Source: Firmicutes bacterium CAG:582
GTDB taxonomy: Bacteria; Bacillota_I; Bacilli_A; RF39; UBA660
Assembly (NCBI GenBank): GCA_000435515.1
Contig: FR884157.1
Coordinates: forward strand, 17,920 to 78,322
Length of the DNA: 60,403 bases
Reading direction: 5' to 3'
The notes below the pieces were generated by a model, which did no database searches, was not told where the DNA came from, and saw nothing but the letters and a program-made list of their open reading frames with translations. How positions within the stretch are numbered: position 1 is the stretch's first letter; every line of letters begins with the position of its first letter. This document shows positions 17,307 to 26,501 of the stretch, piece by piece. The position numbers and the translations under genes are program-made.

Positions 17307-18896
17307 TTAAATATTATTTAATATACTAAATTTGTAAATTATTTCAATATTTTTATCTTTATCTATTACTATTTTATCAATGATAGCTTGCATTAATTCC
17401 CTAGTTGGATTTTCTAAGTCAATTAATGCTTCTATTTTATCCTCATATTTTTTTACATCATCTGTCTTATTTTGCATATCCTTTTCATCTGCCTTTAACT
17501 TCTTTATTTCAGTCCTTGATTTAGTTAACAATACTTCAGTTTCATTAGCTATTCTTTTATACATCTCATCTGATACTAATCCTCTAAACTTATCTTCATA
17601 TAGCATATCTAATTTATTAAGAAGATCTTTTTCTTTTTTTTCTAAATCAAATATTCTTGCTTCTATTTTAAGATTATTTTTCTTTCTATCTTTTAATTCA
17701 AGTGCAAGATTTGGTACATTAATCGCTTCCAAATACTTTTTACATGTGTTTTTAATAACTTCTAGTAATGCTTCTTCTAATTTATCATAAGGCATAAAAT
17801 GTGGATAACATAAATGTCTTCTTGGATCTCTTGAATACTTATTACAATTAATTGTCCAATAATCATGATTCTTTCTATAAGTAATAGTTAGTGTATTGCT
17901 GCATTCCTTACAATATAATAGATTTTCAAATAATCTTTTTTCTCTTTTAGTTATATTAGTAATATTGGTTCTTTTAACATTTCCTTGTATTTTTTCAAAA
18001 ATCATTCTATCTACAAGAGGTTCATGAGTATTTTTAACTATAATCCAATTTTCTTTTGGAACGGCCAATTTCTTTTTAGTTTTATACCCTCTTTTATACT
18101 GAATATTTTGAACCATATCACCAACATACATTTGATTTTTAAGTATCTTTTTAACAGAAGATATTGTCCAAATAGAATTATATTTACTCCTTGCGCGAGG
18201 ATTTTTTCTTTTGAGACTACTTGGTGTTTTAATTTTACTATCATTTAAATAAGTAGTTATTTCTGATAAACCAACTCCATCATTAGCCATTTCAAATATT
18301 TTCTTAACCACAGGTGCATATTCAGGATCTGGTAGTAAGTGTCCTTTATCATTAGGATCTCTCATATATCCATAACTTGGAGCACTACCAATAAATTTTC
18401 CTTTTCTTTTTTTATATTCTAATACATTTCTAATTTTAACTGAATTTTGTTTACTATAAAAATCATTACATGCAAATATAAACATTACAGAATCATTACT
18501 TGATTTTAATTTAAAATTATCATAACTTTCTTGTATAGATATAAATCTTATACCATTTTCAGGAAAATAATTTTCAACATAATAACCTGTTAGTATATGA
18601 TCTCTTCCTAATCTTGATAAATCTTTAACTATTACAAGATTTATGAGTCCTTTTTTCAAATCTTCCATCATTAGATTAAATCCCGGTCTATCAAAATCAG
18701 TACCAGAATAGCCATCATCAACATATTCTCCTACAAAGATAAAACCATTGTCCTTTACGAATTTCATTAGCATATTTCTTTGATTAAGGACACTCTCACT
18801 TTCTGATTCGTAAGATTTTCCTTGATCGGCTTCAGATAATCTTATATATATTCCTGCTTTGTAAAACTCTGGTGCTTTTACTGTATTGTTATACAT
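17307..18896 (-). CDS. large serine recombinase (site-specific integrase)
   Basis: 529 residues in the classic three-part layout. The N-terminal catalytic resolvase domain has AGIYIRLSEADQ (catalytic Ser about residue 18), DDGYSGTDFDRPGF and VKDLSRLGRD. A Recombinase domain follows (PSYGYMRDPNDKGHLLPDPE, about residues 173-200, and its C-terminal helix bundle), then a zinc-ribbon region beginning LLYCKEC and a C-terminal coiled coil (about 400-490). These enzymes integrate and excise DNA between short, non-identical attP and attB sites with a two-base core, which fits the junctions seen here. A partner recombination-directionality factor is not identified. ATG follows AAGGAG. Confidence 0.95.
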   Translation of the reverse strand: MYNNTVKAPEFYKAGIYIRLSEADQGKSYESESESVLNQRNMLMKFVKDNGFIFVGEYVDDGYSGTDFDRPGFNLMMEDLKKGLINLVIVKDLSRLGRDHILTGYYVENYFPENGIRFISIQESYDNFKLKSSNDSVMFIFACNDFYSKQNSVKIRNVLEYKKRKGKFIGSAPSYGYMRDPNDKGHLLPDPEYAPVVKKIFEMANDGVGLSEITTYLNDSKIKTPSSLKRKNPRARSKYNSIWTISSVKKILKNQMYVGDMVQNIQYKRGYKTKKKLAVPKENWIIVKNTHEPLVDRMIFEKIQGNVKRTNITNITKREKRLFENLLYCKECSNTLTITYRKNHDYWTINCNKYSRDPRRHLCYPHFMPYDKLEEALLEVIKNTCKKYLEAINVPNLALELKDRKKNNLKIEARIFDLEKKEKDLLNKLDMLYEDKFRGLVSDEMYKRIANETEVLLTKSRTEIKKLKADEKDMQNKTDDVKKYEDKIEALIDLENPTRELMQAIIDKIVIDKDKNIEIIYKFSILNNI

Positions 18897-18951
18897 TTAT
18901 ACTCCTTTCTTCTTGTATAACAAATTAAAGCCAATTATATTGTACCATAAA

Positions 18952-18973
18952 GAACAATATAACACCATTGTTC
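18952..18973. promoter_or_regulatory. inverted repeat upstream of the recombinase, possible operator
   Basis: A perfect 7-bp inverted repeat (GAACAAT, eight bases, ATTGTTC) 56 bp upstream of the recombinase start, just upstream of AT-rich -10-like boxes. This is where a repressor of integrase expression might bind. No cognate repressor is identified. Confidence 0.35.
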
Positions 18974-19106
18974 TACTCATTATCCATCACTCTTTTTATA
19001 TAATTAGTTATCAACAAGGTCAAATTAGGAGAATCTTTTTTAAATGTTTCTATTATATTAAACATAAGTCACCTCTTTATAGTGTATGACTTTGTTAAAC
19101 AATTAA

Positions 19107-19625
19107 TTATTCATCTCCTTTTGTTATTTCATTTATTAATGCTTCTAATTTTTTAATTTCCTCTTCACTCATAGGTTCTGGTACTGTAGGTTTACCATTC
19201 CAAGATATGATATTACCTTTATCATCATATTCTATAACAGGACCTATATTTTTTCTTATATTATTATTTTTATTATATTGTTTAAAGTTTTCTTGAATAC
19301 TAGTATTAAGATTTTCTTGTATATCCGATATTCTTTTTTTGAATGCCTCTGATATTTTAATTTTTCTTTTTTCTTTCTTAATGTGCTTTACAACAATATA
19401 ACCATATTTAGATAAACTACTTATACTCTTTGATATTGTTTGTTTACTAACACCAAATCTCTCACTAAAATACTCATTAGTAGCCCAACAATATCACATT
19501 TTCTTGCAAAGTGACAAAATATAAATTAATAGTAATCTTTCAAGTGGTGTTAAATTCTTATCTCCCAATAAACTTGTTGGAAAAACTAATTTAATAAAAG
19601 GTTCAATATCTCTTTCCATATTCAT
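19107..19625 (-). pseudogene. broken HTH_36-type replication/regulatory protein
   Basis: A reading frame of 172 codons with one in-frame TGA at codon 44 (19494-19496). The N-terminal part (LTPLERLLLIYILSLCKK) and the part after the stop (YCWATNEYFSERFGVSKQ, TISKSISSLSKYGYIVV) together match the winged HTH found in plasmid replication initiators and phage DNA-binding proteins, where the missing residues are usually Asn-Gly. The C-terminus is polar and ends PMSEEEIKKLEALINEI. The frame is otherwise open, so this is a recent loss, or two separate products. It may have been the element's own regulator or replication factor. Confidence 0.6.
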
Positions 19626-19875
19626 TGATATAAGATTACCTTAATAGTCTATTATTTGTCAGTCTTTTAGAGCATAAGAAAAAGAACTGAACAAAGAATA
19701 GTACAGCAATTCTAGAAATACACTAGTACTTCCCTTTAATTTTGGCACTTCATTCTTGTTAAGTTCTTATTGAGAACATTGCATAAACTTCCTTTAATAA
19801 AGTCGACTTTTTCGAGCACACTCGTTGTGCCCTAATTTAATTATAGCAAATTTTTGCAAAAATTTCAATCTTTGC

Positions 19876-21297
19876 CTAAATTGAAGATGGAGATTTTTTT
19901 ATTGTTCCATCAATTTCTATGATTGAACAATTAGAAATATTAGTTTTCTTTTCTTTGTAAAATCTTTCAATTGAATTTCCGTTATCAATCTTGACTATTA
20001 CATAAAATGAGTATGTTGATTCATATCTTTTAATATATATTGGAAGTTGCTTATCATACCCATGAATTAAATTGTTTTTGCTTAATTTAAATTCAATTAA
20101 AATCTTTTCTTTCATATTGTAAATCACAAATTCTATTTGCCCATTACCAACCTTTGGTTCAAATGAATAATCATATAGTTTTAGTTGCTTTGCTACCTCT
20201 AACACTATAATAAATAATCTATGACTTGTAACTTCTTTTCTAACATTACGCCTCTTTGTCTTTGAATCGATATAATAAAGTTCCTCATTTAAGCCTAAAT
20301 CTTCTAGACATCTCTTATAAACAAATAATAATTTATTTACAAATTCCTGTAATGAATTAGATGATTTTGTTAATTCTATAAAAACTTTTTTTTGTTCTAA
20401 TACCTTTTCTCTTATTACTTCTAGGTTATTTACAATCCCTAATGGGTCATGGGAATAATCATATATTTCTGCTTCTTTCATGTTTCCCTCATAAAGTAAT
20501 TGTTCCAATAATTCCTTATTTCCTAATAAGCATTCACGCATTTTTTCTTTTTTAGTTTCATTTATAGCCGAAATATTGATATATGCTGTATTAAAAAACT
20601 CACATAAATACTCTTTGATTTTTTGATTGTATTCAGATATTGATTGTATATCATAACCATTTAAAACATCGGGTATTTCACTTAATAAATCTGCTGGTAA
20701 TAAAAATAGTAATTTGCCACTTGGCCTTTTTAAATACTTTAATCCTGTTTCATAATTTATATAATAATCTTTTATACACAATTTTTCTATCATATTGTTT
20801 GAATATAAGCATAAATCATCATATATTATTCTACATATCATATCGCTTATTCTATCAACACCAATATTTTCTTGAACTAAAAATAATAATCTATACATAG
20901 TTGGATCATCAATATCTTGATTAACTATTTCCTTCAAAGTTAACAAACATTTTTCAGCTGTTTTTCCAGTTAAACCATTGCCGTCAGTTGATTTCATACT
21001 TGTACCCAGCCCAATACCACTTGGTTCCGGAAAGTTAAAATGCTTTTTAACTGCTTTCCAATACAAATCATTACAATTCGTTTTTTTCAATAGATTTATG
21101 GTTGTTTGATAATGTTCTATAATTTTTTGCTTAGAATTTTTAAATTCAGGTATATTACATTCTGACAATAATTTTGGGTTTAAGAATAATGGAGTATCAA
21201 AATATACTAACGAATCCAAAACACCTAATTTTTCAAATATTTCAGATTTAATATTATAATAATCACTTATTTTTATTAATAGACTATCCTTATTCAT
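19876..21297 (-). CDS. PD-(D/E)XK-type nuclease, probable part of restriction system
   Basis: 473 residues. The C-terminal 120 residues carry a PD-(D/E)XK core: a helix, then GNGQIEFVIYN, then KILIEFKLSKN (the Glu-Phe-Lys is the E-x-K motif, about residues 413-415) and HGYDKQLPIYIKRY, the Gln/Tyr-rich helix typical of this fold. The larger N-terminal part (GLGTSMKSTDGNGLTGKTA at about 96-115) is unassigned. It follows the HNH gene by 26 bp and the methyltransferase before that, all on one strand. It may be a second subunit of the restriction enzyme or a separate modification-dependent nuclease. ATG follows AGGAGG. Confidence 0.65.
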   Translation of the reverse strand: MNKDSLLIKISDYYNIKSEIFEKLGVLDSLVYFDTPLFLNPKLLSECNIPEFKNSKQKIIEHYQTTINLLKKTNCNDLYWKAVKKHFNFPEPSGIGLGTSMKSTDGNGLTGKTAEKCLLTLKEIVNQDIDDPTMYRLLFLVQENIGVDRISDMICRIIYDDLCLYSNNMIEKLCIKDYYINYETGLKYLKRPSGKLLFLLPADLLSEIPDVLNGYDIQSISEYNQKIKEYLCEFFNTAYINISAINETKKEKMRECLLGNKELLEQLLYEGNMKEAEIYDYSHDPLGIVNNLEVIREKVLEQKKVFIELTKSSNSLQEFVNKLLFVYKRCLEDLGLNEELYYIDSKTKRRNVRKEVTSHRLFIIVLEVAKQLKLYDYSFEPKVGNGQIEFVIYNMKEKILIEFKLSKNNLIHGYDKQLPIYIKRYESTYSFYVIVKIDNGNSIERFYKEKKTNISNCSIIEIDGTIKKSPSSI

Positions 21298-21323
21298 AAA
21301 ACTCCTCCTAATATAACATATAC

Positions 21324-22835
21324 TTATAAAACATTATTACTTTCAAATAATTCTTGTCTCTTTGATAAAAACGTTTTAGTTCTAGGTGTTAATACTTCAT
21401 CTGGCAATTTATCATTATATGTTATTAGATCAAAAAACATTTTGCTTTCTTCAGTTGCATCCAATTTGATAAGAATCTTTCCATCTTTTGAATCAAAACA
21501 ATAATAGTTACTATCAAATAAACCATGATGGTTACTACATAGCCAAACTCCATTATCTCCAGAATTTGCAAGAACGTATTTTTTGTAAAATGATTCATTA
21601 CAATGTTCATTATTCTTATCAATTAAATCTTTCATTTCAGGTTTTGATATTATAGCATTAATTTCCCCAGATGCTGTATTTTTTATATCACCTACTCCCC
21701 ACAAGTGTGCAGCCTCAAGAATATGTTCAATTTCACATCCACATAAATAACACTTAGTTTGAATACCTTTTTGCCTAATATTATTCTTAAACAATTCTTG
21801 ATTTCTTAGAATATTATTACTTTTTGCCTTTTCATACTGATTTTTTTCTCTTTCAAATTGATGCAATATTTCTTCAGATGTCTCGTAGTGTATATCCAAA
21901 TTTGCTTTTTCAATTAACTTTAATATTGGGCCAGTAAAGCCAGTTGATTGTTTATAATTTTCTTTACCATCACTAAGATTATATAGTTGTGTCCCGAATA
22001 AAAATTCTAAATCTTTATTCTCTTTTTTTGCAAGTATAATTAATGTCCACATCGTAAAGAAACTATCATAACCTTCTGCAGATAATGTTTTAAAAGTATA
22101 AATATATTTTTGATTAGGAATAATATGTACTCCATCTTCATCTATTTCATCTTTTGTAATATCATAGTTTTCATCAATACATTTTAAATATGAAGGTACA
22201 TTTCCAATATTCTTCTTTGATAAATACAATATATCATTTGCAAATTTATTAAATGAGATATATTTAATATCATCATGTGTTTCTTCCATACTAAAACCTA
22301 ATTGTTCATATTCTTTAAATGATATTTCATCAAGATTTAATATATCAAATCCAATAGTCGCTAACTTTCTATAATTCATAAGATTAGACAAATTTTTAGC
22401 ATAAGTTGTATTTGTATCTAATAAATAAAAATATAATTTAACATCTTTAGCGCTATTTTTAACATCATAATAATATTCAAAAACCTTATTTAATCCCTGA
22501 AATAAATATGTATTAGAATGATAACCATCTTTGCCATACACATACTTTCCACCTACTGTTTCTACTTCTTTCTTTTTATCTTCATCAAAGTTAGTATTTG
22601 AAAATCCTATAATATATTTTAATTTATCATTCTCAAAAACAGATATTGTTCTATTATGTTTATCAACAGATCTTTGAGCTTGTATAGTGGCACCTGGTAA
22701 TTCTTCAATCGAAATCTTAATTTTGTCAGGATCAATATCGACATTATCTTTTTTATATGCCCTTTTTATAGCGTCTTTATAAAATTTTTTATAAGTCGCA
22801 TAATTACAATTAAATATTTTAGCAACTATTTCCAT
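21324..22835 (-). CDS. HNH endonuclease, probable restriction enzyme
   Basis: 503 residues. A C-terminal HNH zinc-finger nuclease domain is clear: CYLCGCEIEHILEAAHLWG (about residues 363-381, Cys pair plus the first His) and later GVWLCSNHHGLFDSNYY (about 432-448). The N-terminal 340 residues have no motif I know and may recognise DNA. Its start, at ATG 22835, is right after the methyltransferase stop with the site GGTGGAGG between them, so the two are translationally coupled. An in-frame GTG twelve bases upstream is part of that site. Methyltransferase plus adjacent HNH nuclease is a standard type II/IIS arrangement. Confidence 0.8.
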   Translation of the reverse strand: MEIVAKIFNCNYATYKKFYKDAIKRAYKKDNVDIDPDKIKISIEELPGATIQAQRSVDKHNRTISVFENDKLKYIIGFSNTNFDEDKKKEVETVGGKYVYGKDGYHSNTYLFQGLNKVFEYYYDVKNSAKDVKLYFYLLDTNTTYAKNLSNLMNYRKLATIGFDILNLDEISFKEYEQLGFSMEETHDDIKYISFNKFANDILYLSKKNIGNVPSYLKCIDENYDITKDEIDEDGVHIIPNQKYIYTFKTLSAEGYDSFFTMWTLIILAKKENKDLEFLFGTQLYNLSDGKENYKQSTGFTGPILKLIEKANLDIHYETSEEILHQFEREKNQYEKAKSNNILRNQELFKNNIRQKGIQTKCYLCGCEIEHILEAAHLWGVGDIKNTASGEINAIISKPEMKDLIDKNNEHCNESFYKKYVLANSGDNGVWLCSNHHGLFDSNYYCFDSKDGKILIKLDATEESKMFFDLITYNDKLPDEVLTPRTKTFLSKRQELFESNNVL

Positions 22836-22847
22836 AACTACCTCCAC

Positions 22848-24725
22848 CTAATAATTTATCACTATTATCTCTTGTCTATCTTGCCTATTTCTCAATGTCA
22901 TTTTGTCATTTTTTATTACTGTATATCCATTGTCTTTAATCCATTTTTTTAAATGTTGATTTTCTATCGAATTCCTTGTCATCATATTAGATAGCATAAA
23001 TTTTATACCTCTTTTATGAAGTCTAGTTAAAAACTCCAATAATTCTTTTTCTTGTGTTTCATCCCAACCATTAAATCCTCTTTTGCCATCGTTGTAAGCC
23101 CCACATGAATTCAAATAAGGTGGATCGCAGTATACAAAATCACCCTTTTCTATATCTTTTTCAAATCTTTTATAATCCATTGATTTGAATACTATATTCA
23201 TGCTTTTTGCTTTAATAGAATACGAAACTAGCTTTTCTAACATCTCTTGATTATATCCTGAATTTCCACATGGATTGTTAAATTCCATTTTATTATTAAA
23301 TCTTATTTGATGTTCAAAACCATAACATATTAATAAATATAAATCCAAAGGATTTCTTGAACCTTTTTCCAAAGAATTATACTTATCTCTAAACAAGTTG
23401 TATGCTTCCTTATTCTTTTTTTCTAAACCATATTTTTTTATAGTTTTTTCTATGTAATTATAAGTTGTAAAAAATTGGTCATGTGCTATCTTTTCAAGTA
23501 AATCCCTAACAACCCAATTAATGTCATTATATACAACTTTATCAGCTTTAGCATTTATTGAAACTGTTCCGCCACCACCAAACAAATCATAGAAAGTGCT
23601 AATTTTTTTAGGAAAGTTGTTTTTCAATAAAGGAAGAACATCCCATTTTCCTCCTATATAATTCAATGGTGAAATATAATTTGTATCAAAATCTTTTTCT
23701 ATATAAAATAACCATTCATAATGTTCTTTATTTTTTGTGTTGTTTTTAATTTCTCTATTTACTGCACGAGTACTTTTATATTTTACAAAATTAATTTTTT
23801 TAAATTCGTAGGTACCTTCCTTTGCATATCTTTTTAAAACTTTTTCAATATATTCTTTTGACATAATCCCTGCATCACTGTAGCTAAAAATAATATGTTT
23901 AAAATTAGCATTAGCTATCAACTTTTCAAATTCTTCATGAACATAACCTTTTTTACACCATTTTGATATTTGATTTCCATTATCTCTATGTGCACCTACA
24001 CCATGAGTTTTAGGGTTATCATTTTTTGCAATTGTTTCAAGAACATGATACTGACTAATATATTGAGTTGGTGTATATGGCGGATCTAAATATAAAATAT
24101 CCCCACTTATTTTAGTTATTAAATCATTAACATCTTCAATATATACTTCATTTTGATACTTTGCATTTGGTAATGATTCTAATGGAATAAATTCCATCCT
24201 TTTTACTGATCTTGGATCCCAAATTTTTAGGAAGGCTGAATAAACACCTGCTACATTTGAAACTTTACTAACACTTTCTAATAAACTTCCTATTAAATAA
24301 TACTTTTCATATTCGTTTATTTTCTTCTCATCAAACCATACATCTATTGTATTTCTGATAAAATCAATCATTTTAGCATTTTCATCAGAAAAATATTGTC
24401 TTCCTGAAATAGTTGGTGCAAAATTATTATAGCAAAAACCTGAAACATAATTCGATGTATCTATATTATTAAAATAATCAAATGGATCAAAACCTAATTC
24501 TCTGAAAAAATCTTTATTATATTTTAACTTTCCGTTAGATATTACGTATGAAAAATATAATGTATCATTTGCTAAAATTTCAAATCTATCTTTAAAATAA
24601 TCTCCTACAGCACAAGTCCCGGAAAACAAGTCACAAAAAACTGCTCCTTTTTTGCCAATTTTTTTTTGATTAATCAATTTTTCTAATTTATCTAATAATT
24701 TTGCTTTATTGCCAATATATCTCAT
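22848..24725 (-). CDS. fused double D12-class adenine-N6 DNA methyltransferase
   Basis: 625 residues made of two complete D12 (Dam-like) domains. Domain 1 (about 1-350): MRYIGNKAKLL, motif I FCDLFSGTCAVG, motif IV LYLDPPYTPTQY. Domain 2 (about 351-625): SPLNYIGGKWDVLPLL, motif I FYDLFGGGGTVS, motif IV VYCDPPYLNS. This two-domain build is that of M.FokI, where each half methylates one strand of an asymmetric site, which suggests a type IIS-like recognition sequence here. ATG 24725 follows GTGGAGGAAGTT. It is the first gene of a three-gene block with the HNH and PD-(D/E)XK genes. The target sequence cannot be predicted by eye. Confidence 0.92.
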   Translation of the reverse strand: MRYIGNKAKLLDKLEKLINQKKIGKKGAVFCDLFSGTCAVGDYFKDRFEILANDTLYFSYVISNGKLKYNKDFFRELGFDPFDYFNNIDTSNYVSGFCYNNFAPTISGRQYFSDENAKMIDFIRNTIDVWFDEKKINEYEKYYLIGSLLESVSKVSNVAGVYSAFLKIWDPRSVKRMEFIPLESLPNAKYQNEVYIEDVNDLITKISGDILYLDPPYTPTQYISQYHVLETIAKNDNPKTHGVGAHRDNGNQISKWCKKGYVHEEFEKLIANANFKHIIFSYSDAGIMSKEYIEKVLKRYAKEGTYEFKKINFVKYKSTRAVNREIKNNTKNKEHYEWLFYIEKDFDTNYISPLNYIGGKWDVLPLLKNNFPKKISTFYDLFGGGGTVSINAKADKVVYNDINWVVRDLLEKIAHDQFFTTYNYIEKTIKKYGLEKKNKEAYNLFRDKYNSLEKGSRNPLDLYLLICYGFEHQIRFNNKMEFNNPCGNSGYNQEMLEKLVSYSIKAKSMNIVFKSMDYKRFEKDIEKGDFVYCDPPYLNSCGAYNDGKRGFNGWDETQEKELLEFLTRLHKRGIKFMLSNMMTRNSIENQHLKKWIKDNGYTVIKNDKMTLRNRQDRQEIIVINY

Positions 24726-24753
24726 AACTTCCTCCACTACTTGTTTTTATTGT

Positions 24754-25590
24754 TTAAAATAACTCTTTTACAATTAAATCTTGTGAATGTAAATTATTAT
24801 TTTTACCTAATAATAAATTTTCATAAAATTTAACTAAGTAACTACTTTCTTCTTTTATATTTAAATAATTATTAAAATAATTACTTCTAACTAATGCATT
24901 TCTAAAATATACTGATTTATCTTTAAATAAAGTATTATCTACTTCATATCCTAAATTAATTAAATATTTTTCAATAAATAATGCTGTAGTTCTAGTATTA
25001 CCTTCTCTAAATGGATGTACTTGCCATATACTAGATGAAAACTTAGTAATATTGTTTATTACTTCTACAACACTCATATCTTTATAATTTTTTTCTTTTT
25101 CTAAAGATATATCATATTCTAATGATTCTTTTAATGTCTTACAATCACCATAAGCTACTGAATCATTATTAAGTATTTTTTCATGTTTAGAAAAATCTAT
25201 ATTTCTAAATTCTCCTGCAAACTCATAAACATCTTGAAATAAATATTTATGAATGTATTTTAAATAATCTACAGATAATTCAAAATTATCAATTTGTAAT
25301 AATTCAACAATTCTCGTTGCTACAAAATCACATTCTAATTCATTATGATTTAATTCTTGTTTTTTATCTTTTTCTATATAATATTCTCTTAATTCTTCCT
25401 CTACTTGTTTAATAGTTAAATTACCACTTACATTTTCTTCTAATAATTTTTCTAAATATTTAGAAGGTTTTAAATTATCAACTTCTTGAAGGCCTATAGC
25501 CATATCCCATTCTAGTTGTTTTACATATCCTTCTGGTTTAATTTCTTCAATATAATCAATATTACTTGAATCCAATTCTTTTTCACTCAT
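24754..25590 (-). CDS. Fic-domain protein, possible toxin
   Basis: 278 residues. The Fic core carries HPFREGNTRTTA near residues 192-203: the catalytic His, the Phe and the E-G-N-x-R anion hole are intact, but the usual second Arg three residues later is Ala. FAGEFRNIDF upstream is the typical flap. Fic enzymes mostly transfer AMP to Ser, Thr or Tyr of target proteins. The N-terminal 80 residues contain a helical SGNLTIKQVEEELREYY segment resembling VbhA-type inhibitory helices, but the canonical inhibitory Ser/Thr-xxx-Glu-Gly motif is not obvious. It is the last gene of a coupled trio with an AbiEi-like protein and a 101-residue protein. Confidence 0.8.
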   Translation of the reverse strand: MSEKELDSSNIDYIEEIKPEGYVKQLEWDMAIGLQEVDNLKPSKYLEKLLEENVSGNLTIKQVEEELREYYIEKDKKQELNHNELECDFVATRIVELLQIDNFELSVDYLKYIHKYLFQDVYEFAGEFRNIDFSKHEKILNNDSVAYGDCKTLKESLEYDISLEKEKNYKDMSVVEVINNITKFSSSIWQVHPFREGNTRTTALFIEKYLINLGYEVDNTLFKDKSVYFRNALVRSNYFNNYLNIKEESSYLVKFYENLLLGKNNNLHSQDLIVKELF

Positions 25591-25594
25591 TTAA

Positions 25595-25900
25595 TTAATC
25601 CCCTATCTTTTCAATATACTTTATTATCACATACTGCCTAATCATTGCCTCTAAAGTACATAACGTATCGTATTGGTTACTACTTATTTCATCATTTGGT
25701 TTAGTATAATAATTAGCAACTTCTATTTTTTCTCTATATTTATTAATAGTGTCAATAATAAACTTTTGAATTTCATCACTTGTTGTTTTGTTAGTCAACA
25801 AATAGTTTTTATATTTATTAATTTTACTTAACTCTTCAAAAATTTCCTTTTTATCTTTTTCATCATTTATACAATCCAAAAAATTCATATTGTCACTCAT
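25595..25900 (-). CDS. 101-residue helical protein between AbiEi-like and Fic genes
   Basis: A small acidic, all-helical protein without a recognised family. Its ATG overlaps the stop of the AbiEi-like gene (ATGAGTGA), and its own stop is four bases before the Fic start, so the three are translated from one message. Its position suggests a partner or antidote for the Fic protein. That is inference from context only. Confidence 0.6.
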   Translation of the reverse strand: MSDNMNFLDCINDEKDKKEIFEELSKINKYKNYLLTNKTTSDEIQKFIIDTINKYREKIEVANYYTKPNDEISSNQYDTLCTLEAMIRQYVIIKYIEKIGD

Positions 25901-26480
25901 ATCTTACTGCATAATCTACTAAAGTTCTAACTTTTTCATATATATTAAACACTTTAGAATACTCTAGTAATTTATCTATATCTTTATCACTACTATTAAA
26001 ATAATCGTGTAATATATTATTTTGTAATTCTAAGTCAAAATCATCACTCTTTAAAATATCACAAATACATCTTTCTGCATTATATACTTTAATTGGATTA
26101 TTAAACATATTATTAATTTCTTTAATTCCAATATTATAATATTTATCTGCGACATAGTGCACTTTATAATTACTTAATACTCTTTTCTTACTATTAACAG
26201 TTATTTCTATTTCTTCTTGCAATTCATTTATTAAACCTAGCATACTTAATGCTGTCTTATATGAATATATCGCATCAGGATATCTTTTTTGAAAAACATA
26301 TTCGTCATCAACTAATATATTGCTATCAATATATAAACCATGTGAAACTTTATTTATTAAACCATTATCAACATATTTTTTTATTAATGGTTTACTAATA
26401 TTTAGCTTTAAAAAATCTGATGTAGATATATATCCATGATTAGCATCTAAAAACTGTTTAATTTTATCTTCATTAGTCAT
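25893..26480 (-). CDS. AbiEi-like antitoxin/regulator
   Basis: 195 residues with the AbiEi pattern: an N-terminal winged helix (NHGYISTSDFLKLNIS), a central segment with YSYKTALSMLGL and the late motif AERCICDILKSDDFDLEL, shared with the orphan copy at 14892-15515. In AbiE systems this protein represses the operon and neutralises a nucleotidyltransferase; here the downstream genes are a 101-residue protein and a Fic protein instead. I choose ATG 26480, preceded by GGTGAT, over the ATG at 26501, which lies only a few bases from a TATAAT box. Confidence 0.75.
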   Translation of the reverse strand: MTNEDKIKQFLDANHGYISTSDFLKLNISKPLIKKYVDNGLINKVSHGLYIDSNILVDDEYVFQKRYPDAIYSYKTALSMLGLINELQEEIEITVNSKKRVLSNYKVHYVADKYYNIGIKEINNMFNNPIKVYNAERCICDILKSDDFDLELQNNILHDYFNSSDKDIDKLLEYSKVFNIYEKVRTLVDYAVRYE

Positions 26481-26501
26481 AGAATCACCATTTACTTTCA
26501 T

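Noticed and set aside
19796..19875. Terminator of the PD-(D/E)XK gene (GCACA/TGTGC hairpin near 19815)
   Set aside because: The stem is short and is followed by A rather than T on the minus strand, so I cannot support termination.
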